Positions 61,952 through 64,000 of a stretch of DNA of 64,000 bases are shown piece after piece. Under the pieces are notes generated by a model. That model did no database searches. It worked only from the letters and a program-made list of their open reading frames with translations, and was not told the DNA's origin. How positions within the stretch are numbered: position 1 is the stretch's first letter; every line of letters begins with the position of its first letter. The translations under genes were made by a program, and so were the position numbers. Source of the stretch: Trametes villosa (taxonomy: Eukaryota; Basidiomycota; Agaricomycetes; Polyporales; Polyporaceae); NCBI GenBank assembly GCA_002964805.2, contig PUDQ02000094.1, forward strand, positions 1 through 64,000. The letters are read 5' to 3'.

Positions 61952-63994
61952 CTACTGTCCATCGTCCCTGATGGACCCACGGCCCGGGAAGCGTCCGCCC
62001 TCCCAGTCGCGGTCCGGAGGCGCAGCGTTGGTGAAGGTCACCCGCGGTTGCCATGGAAGGTTCTTGAAGTCGACGGCCTGGATCTTTCGAGGTGCGCTGG
62101 GCGCGCGCTTGTGGAACTCGGCTACCTTTTCCGGCGCGTTGGTCAGGTTTGATGCCGGTTCCCAGCTGTCCTCGCCCTCGCCGTACCCCTTCCAGCGCAC
62201 GAGGTATTGTAGCTGGTTACGGTAGCGGCGGCTATCCAGGATCCGATCAACTGCGTATTCTTCTTCTCCTTCCACTTCCACGGGTTCGGGTGGCGGTGGT
62301 AAGCGTCCGTTCACCTCGTTCCCCCTCCATGGGGATAGACGGTCAACGTGGAACACGTTGTGAAGCTTGAGGGCGGGGGGAAGGGCCAAGCGATAGTCGA
62401 GGTCTCCGATCCGTTCAGTGACTTCGAACGGACCGAGCTGCCGGGGTCCTAGCTTAGGCGTGGCTTGATGGATGTGTATGTTCTTGGCCGTGAGCCAGAC
62501 CCGGTCGCCGACCTTGAACGTGTGAGCTTTCCGCTTGCCGTCTTCGTAAGCTTGCTTCATGCGCTCTTTACTCATGCGCAGTGCCGCTTCCGCCTCCTTC
62601 CGTGCTTCCCGGAGCTTGGTGAGCCGAGCGTCGAGTGATGGGATCTGCGTGGGGCGTCCCGCCGGGATGGTGAAGTCCGGTCGGTAGCCGTATAGGACTT
62701 CGAATGGGGTCTGTCCATGTGCCGTCTGTACCCGCAAGTTGAGTACGAACTCCGCCGTAGGAAGTAGGTCCGCCCAGTCGTCCTGTCGCTTGTCGCAGTA
62801 GATCCGGAGGTATTGCTCGACCTCCTGATTGGCTCGCTCTGTCTGCCCATTTGCCATAGGGTGATACGCCGTGGTGAGACCGCTTTCGATGCCAAGGCGC
62901 TTGTACAGGGCCCTGGTGACTCGTGCGGCGAACTGGGGTCCTCGGTCCGACACGATCTTCTGGGGAATGCCGTGAAGCCGGAAGATGGTCTGATAGTGCA
63001 GTTCGCCTATCCCTTCGGCGGTGACGGTGTCGGTGGTGGCTACGAGGTGGACTTGCTTACTGTACAGGTCGACATACGTGGTGATGGCGTTGAACCCTTT
63101 CGACGAGGGTAGACCCGTGATGAGATCCACGCCCATGACGACCCACGGTCCTTCAGGTACTTCGTGGGGCTGAAGCGTCGCGTGGGGGTGCGCGGCGGCC
63201 TTGTAGCGCTGGCACCGGTCACACCCAAGGACGTACTTCTCGACAAACCCGCTAATCCCCGGCCACCAGTACAACCGGCTTACCAACTCCAGTGTCCCGT
63301 GCTTGCCCGGGTGTCCAGCCGTAGGCGCATCGTGGCATTGCCGGACGATGGCCTCCCTAAGTCCTTCCTCGGGCGGGATGTACAACCGACCACGGTAGTA
63401 CACCAGCCCACCCTCCTCTTCCCATTCCCATGTCCCATCCGTCAACTTCCGCGGCCCGTCCTTCCGTAGGGCTTCCAAACCCTTCAGGACTTCCGCCTCC
63501 CTTCTACTGCTCTCCCTGATCCTTCCATCCAGCGGGTTCTCTACCCGAAGCGCCGCGGCGGCAATGGCCACAAAGTGCTCGGGTTTGAGCACGATCTGAT
63601 CCCGGTTGTCCTCGGCATCACTGACTTGGAGCTCCGAGATTCGAGACAGGGGGTCGGCCTGCGTGTTGGCCGTGCCCGGCTTGTGTGTGAGCGTGAAATC
63701 GAAGCGAGAGAGCCAGAGCGCCCAGCGGGCCTGTCGTCGGGTAAGGTTCTGGGCGGTCTTCCAGTGTTCGAGGTTGCGATGATCGGTGATGATTTCGAAG
63801 GGTTCGGGTAATCCTTCCAGGAAGTGGCGCCAATCCTCCAATGCTCGCACGATGGCCATGAGTTCACGATCGTAGATCTCGTAGTTCCGGTCCGCCTCGG
63901 TCATAGACTCGGACCGAAACGCCACAGGGTGCCACAGCCCGTCTTCCAGCTTCTGTAGCAGAACCCCGCCGGTCGCGTATCCGGAGGCGTCCAC
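61952..63994 (-). CDS. pol: Tf2-like Pol: RNase H, integrase, chromodomain (N-terminus off window)
   Basis: 680 codons, open to the window edge. Starts within RNase H (MDASGYATGGVLLQ; YEIYDRELMAIVRAL; ITDHRNLEHW). Integrase: zinc module (HDAPTAGHPGKHGT ... CDRCQRYK), catalytic Asp in MGVDLITGLP, Asp in VSDRGPQF and Glu in GQTERANQEVEQ. GPY/F-type end (LGPRQLGPFEVTERIGDLDY), then chromodomain (EYAVDRILDSRRYRN, YLVRWKGYGEGEDSWEPASN). No lesion seen. Unlike the hairpin-rich family, its coding sequence shows no tiling of inverted repeats. Confidence 0.93.
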   Translation of the reverse strand: MDASGYATGGVLLQKLEDGLWHPVAFRSESMTEADRNYEIYDRELMAIVRALEDWRHFLEGLPEPFEIITDHRNLEHWKTAQNLTRRQARWALWLSRFDFTLTHKPGTANTQADPLSRISELQVSDAEDNRDQIVLKPEHFVAIAAAALRVENPLDGRIRESSRREAEVLKGLEALRKDGPRKLTDGTWEWEEEGGLVYYRGRLYIPPEEGLREAIVRQCHDAPTAGHPGKHGTLELVSRLYWWPGISGFVEKYVLGCDRCQRYKAAAHPHATLQPHEVPEGPWVVMGVDLITGLPSSKGFNAITTYVDLYSKQVHLVATTDTVTAEGIGELHYQTIFRLHGIPQKIVSDRGPQFAARVTRALYKRLGIESGLTTAYHPMANGQTERANQEVEQYLRIYCDKRQDDWADLLPTAEFVLNLRVQTAHGQTPFEVLYGYRPDFTIPAGRPTQIPSLDARLTKLREARKEAEAALRMSKERMKQAYEDGKRKAHTFKVGDRVWLTAKNIHIHQATPKLGPRQLGPFEVTERIGDLDYRLALPPALKLHNVFHVDRLSPWRGNEVNGRLPPPPEPVEVEGEEEYAVDRILDSRRYRNQLQYLVRWKGYGEGEDSWEPASNLTNAPEKVAEFHKRAPSAPRKIQAVDFKNLPWQPRVTFTNAAPPDRDWEGGRFPGRGSIRDDGQ

Positions 63995-64000
63995 TTCTAC

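Larger units (their letters stand above)
61485..64000 (-). mobile_element. Tf2-like Ty3/gypsy element nested in copy 2 (5' part off window)
   Basis: 3' LTR 61485-61940, a polypurine tract just inside it (GTAGAGGGGGGGTAA on the minus strand, 61941-61955), and the C-terminal part of pol. The insertion point is inside pol of gypsy copy 2, directly after CAATC (61480-61484), the likely target duplication. Confidence 0.9.

Noticed and set aside
1..64000. CRISPR arrays, bacterial operons, riboswitches, rRNA genes
   Set aside because: None seen; gene structure with short introns and transposon content is that of a fungal nuclear genome.

Overview
This window is nuclear DNA of a filamentous basidiomycete fungus, most likely an Agaricomycete. 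The evidence is short GT-AG introns of about 45-60 bp, a Plavaka-type transposase, a tnp2 (CACTA/EnSpm) transposase of the basidiomycete type, a TET/JBP-type 2-oxoglutarate dioxygenase, a velvet-domain gene, a fungal P450 start and chromodomain Ty3/gypsy elements. It is an accessory, transposon-dominated region: I count at least ten insertions, several nested, and almost every non-transposon gene is broken.

Layout. 1-7568 (minus): Ty3/gypsy copy 1 with 5' LTR, gag-protease, pol and the start of a third ORF. 9.5-15.5 kb (plus): a coiled-coil/membrane protein gene followed by a complete tnp2 transposase gene. 15.6-16.5 kb: GC-rich repeats. 17.5-17.8 kb: fold-back element. 18.0-21.2 kb (minus): unknown gene split by a solo LTR. 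21.2-22.8 kb: two odd repeat clusters, each with a with-intron and an intronless copy of the same segment. 22.9-24.3 kb (plus): velvet-domain gene split by a TA-flanked MITE. 24.6-33.5 kb: Ac-like hAT element A (minus), itself split by a very young gag-only LTR element (26601-30457). 34.35-35.08 kb: 5' end of a P450 cut by a gypsy 3' end (LTR 35085-35372), which was then split by a complete, apparently intact hAT element B (35441-40671, perfect 8-bp target duplication). 42.0-45.6 kb (minus): Pro/Gln-rich unknown gene split by a second solo LTR. 46.2-47.8 kb (minus): intact TET/JBP-type dioxygenase. 48.8-50.3 kb: cyclin-like fragment. 51.9-55.7 kb (minus): Plavaka transposase. 55.9-61.5 kb (minus): gypsy copy 2 with pol and the extra ORF3/ORF4. 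61.5-64 kb (minus): a different, Tf2-like gypsy inserted in copy 2 and running off the window.

Most striking signals. (a) The gypsy family at 1-7.6 kb, 35.1/40.7-41.5 kb and 55.9-61.5 kb is tiled end to end with short perfect inverted repeats through coding, non-coding and LTR sequence; the Tf2-like neighbour is not. (b) The same family has gag and pol in one frame separated by a single UAG set in hairpins, and two extra ORFs after pol. (c) A gag-only LTR element with nearly identical LTRs shares its LTR family with two solo LTRs, each with a perfect 5-bp target duplication. (d) A TET/JBP-type gene lies between transposon genes. (e) Two loci have the same h-intron-a / h-a repeat architecture but different sequences.

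All exon structures are read by eye from splice signals and frames. No database search was possible, so family names rest on recognised motifs.
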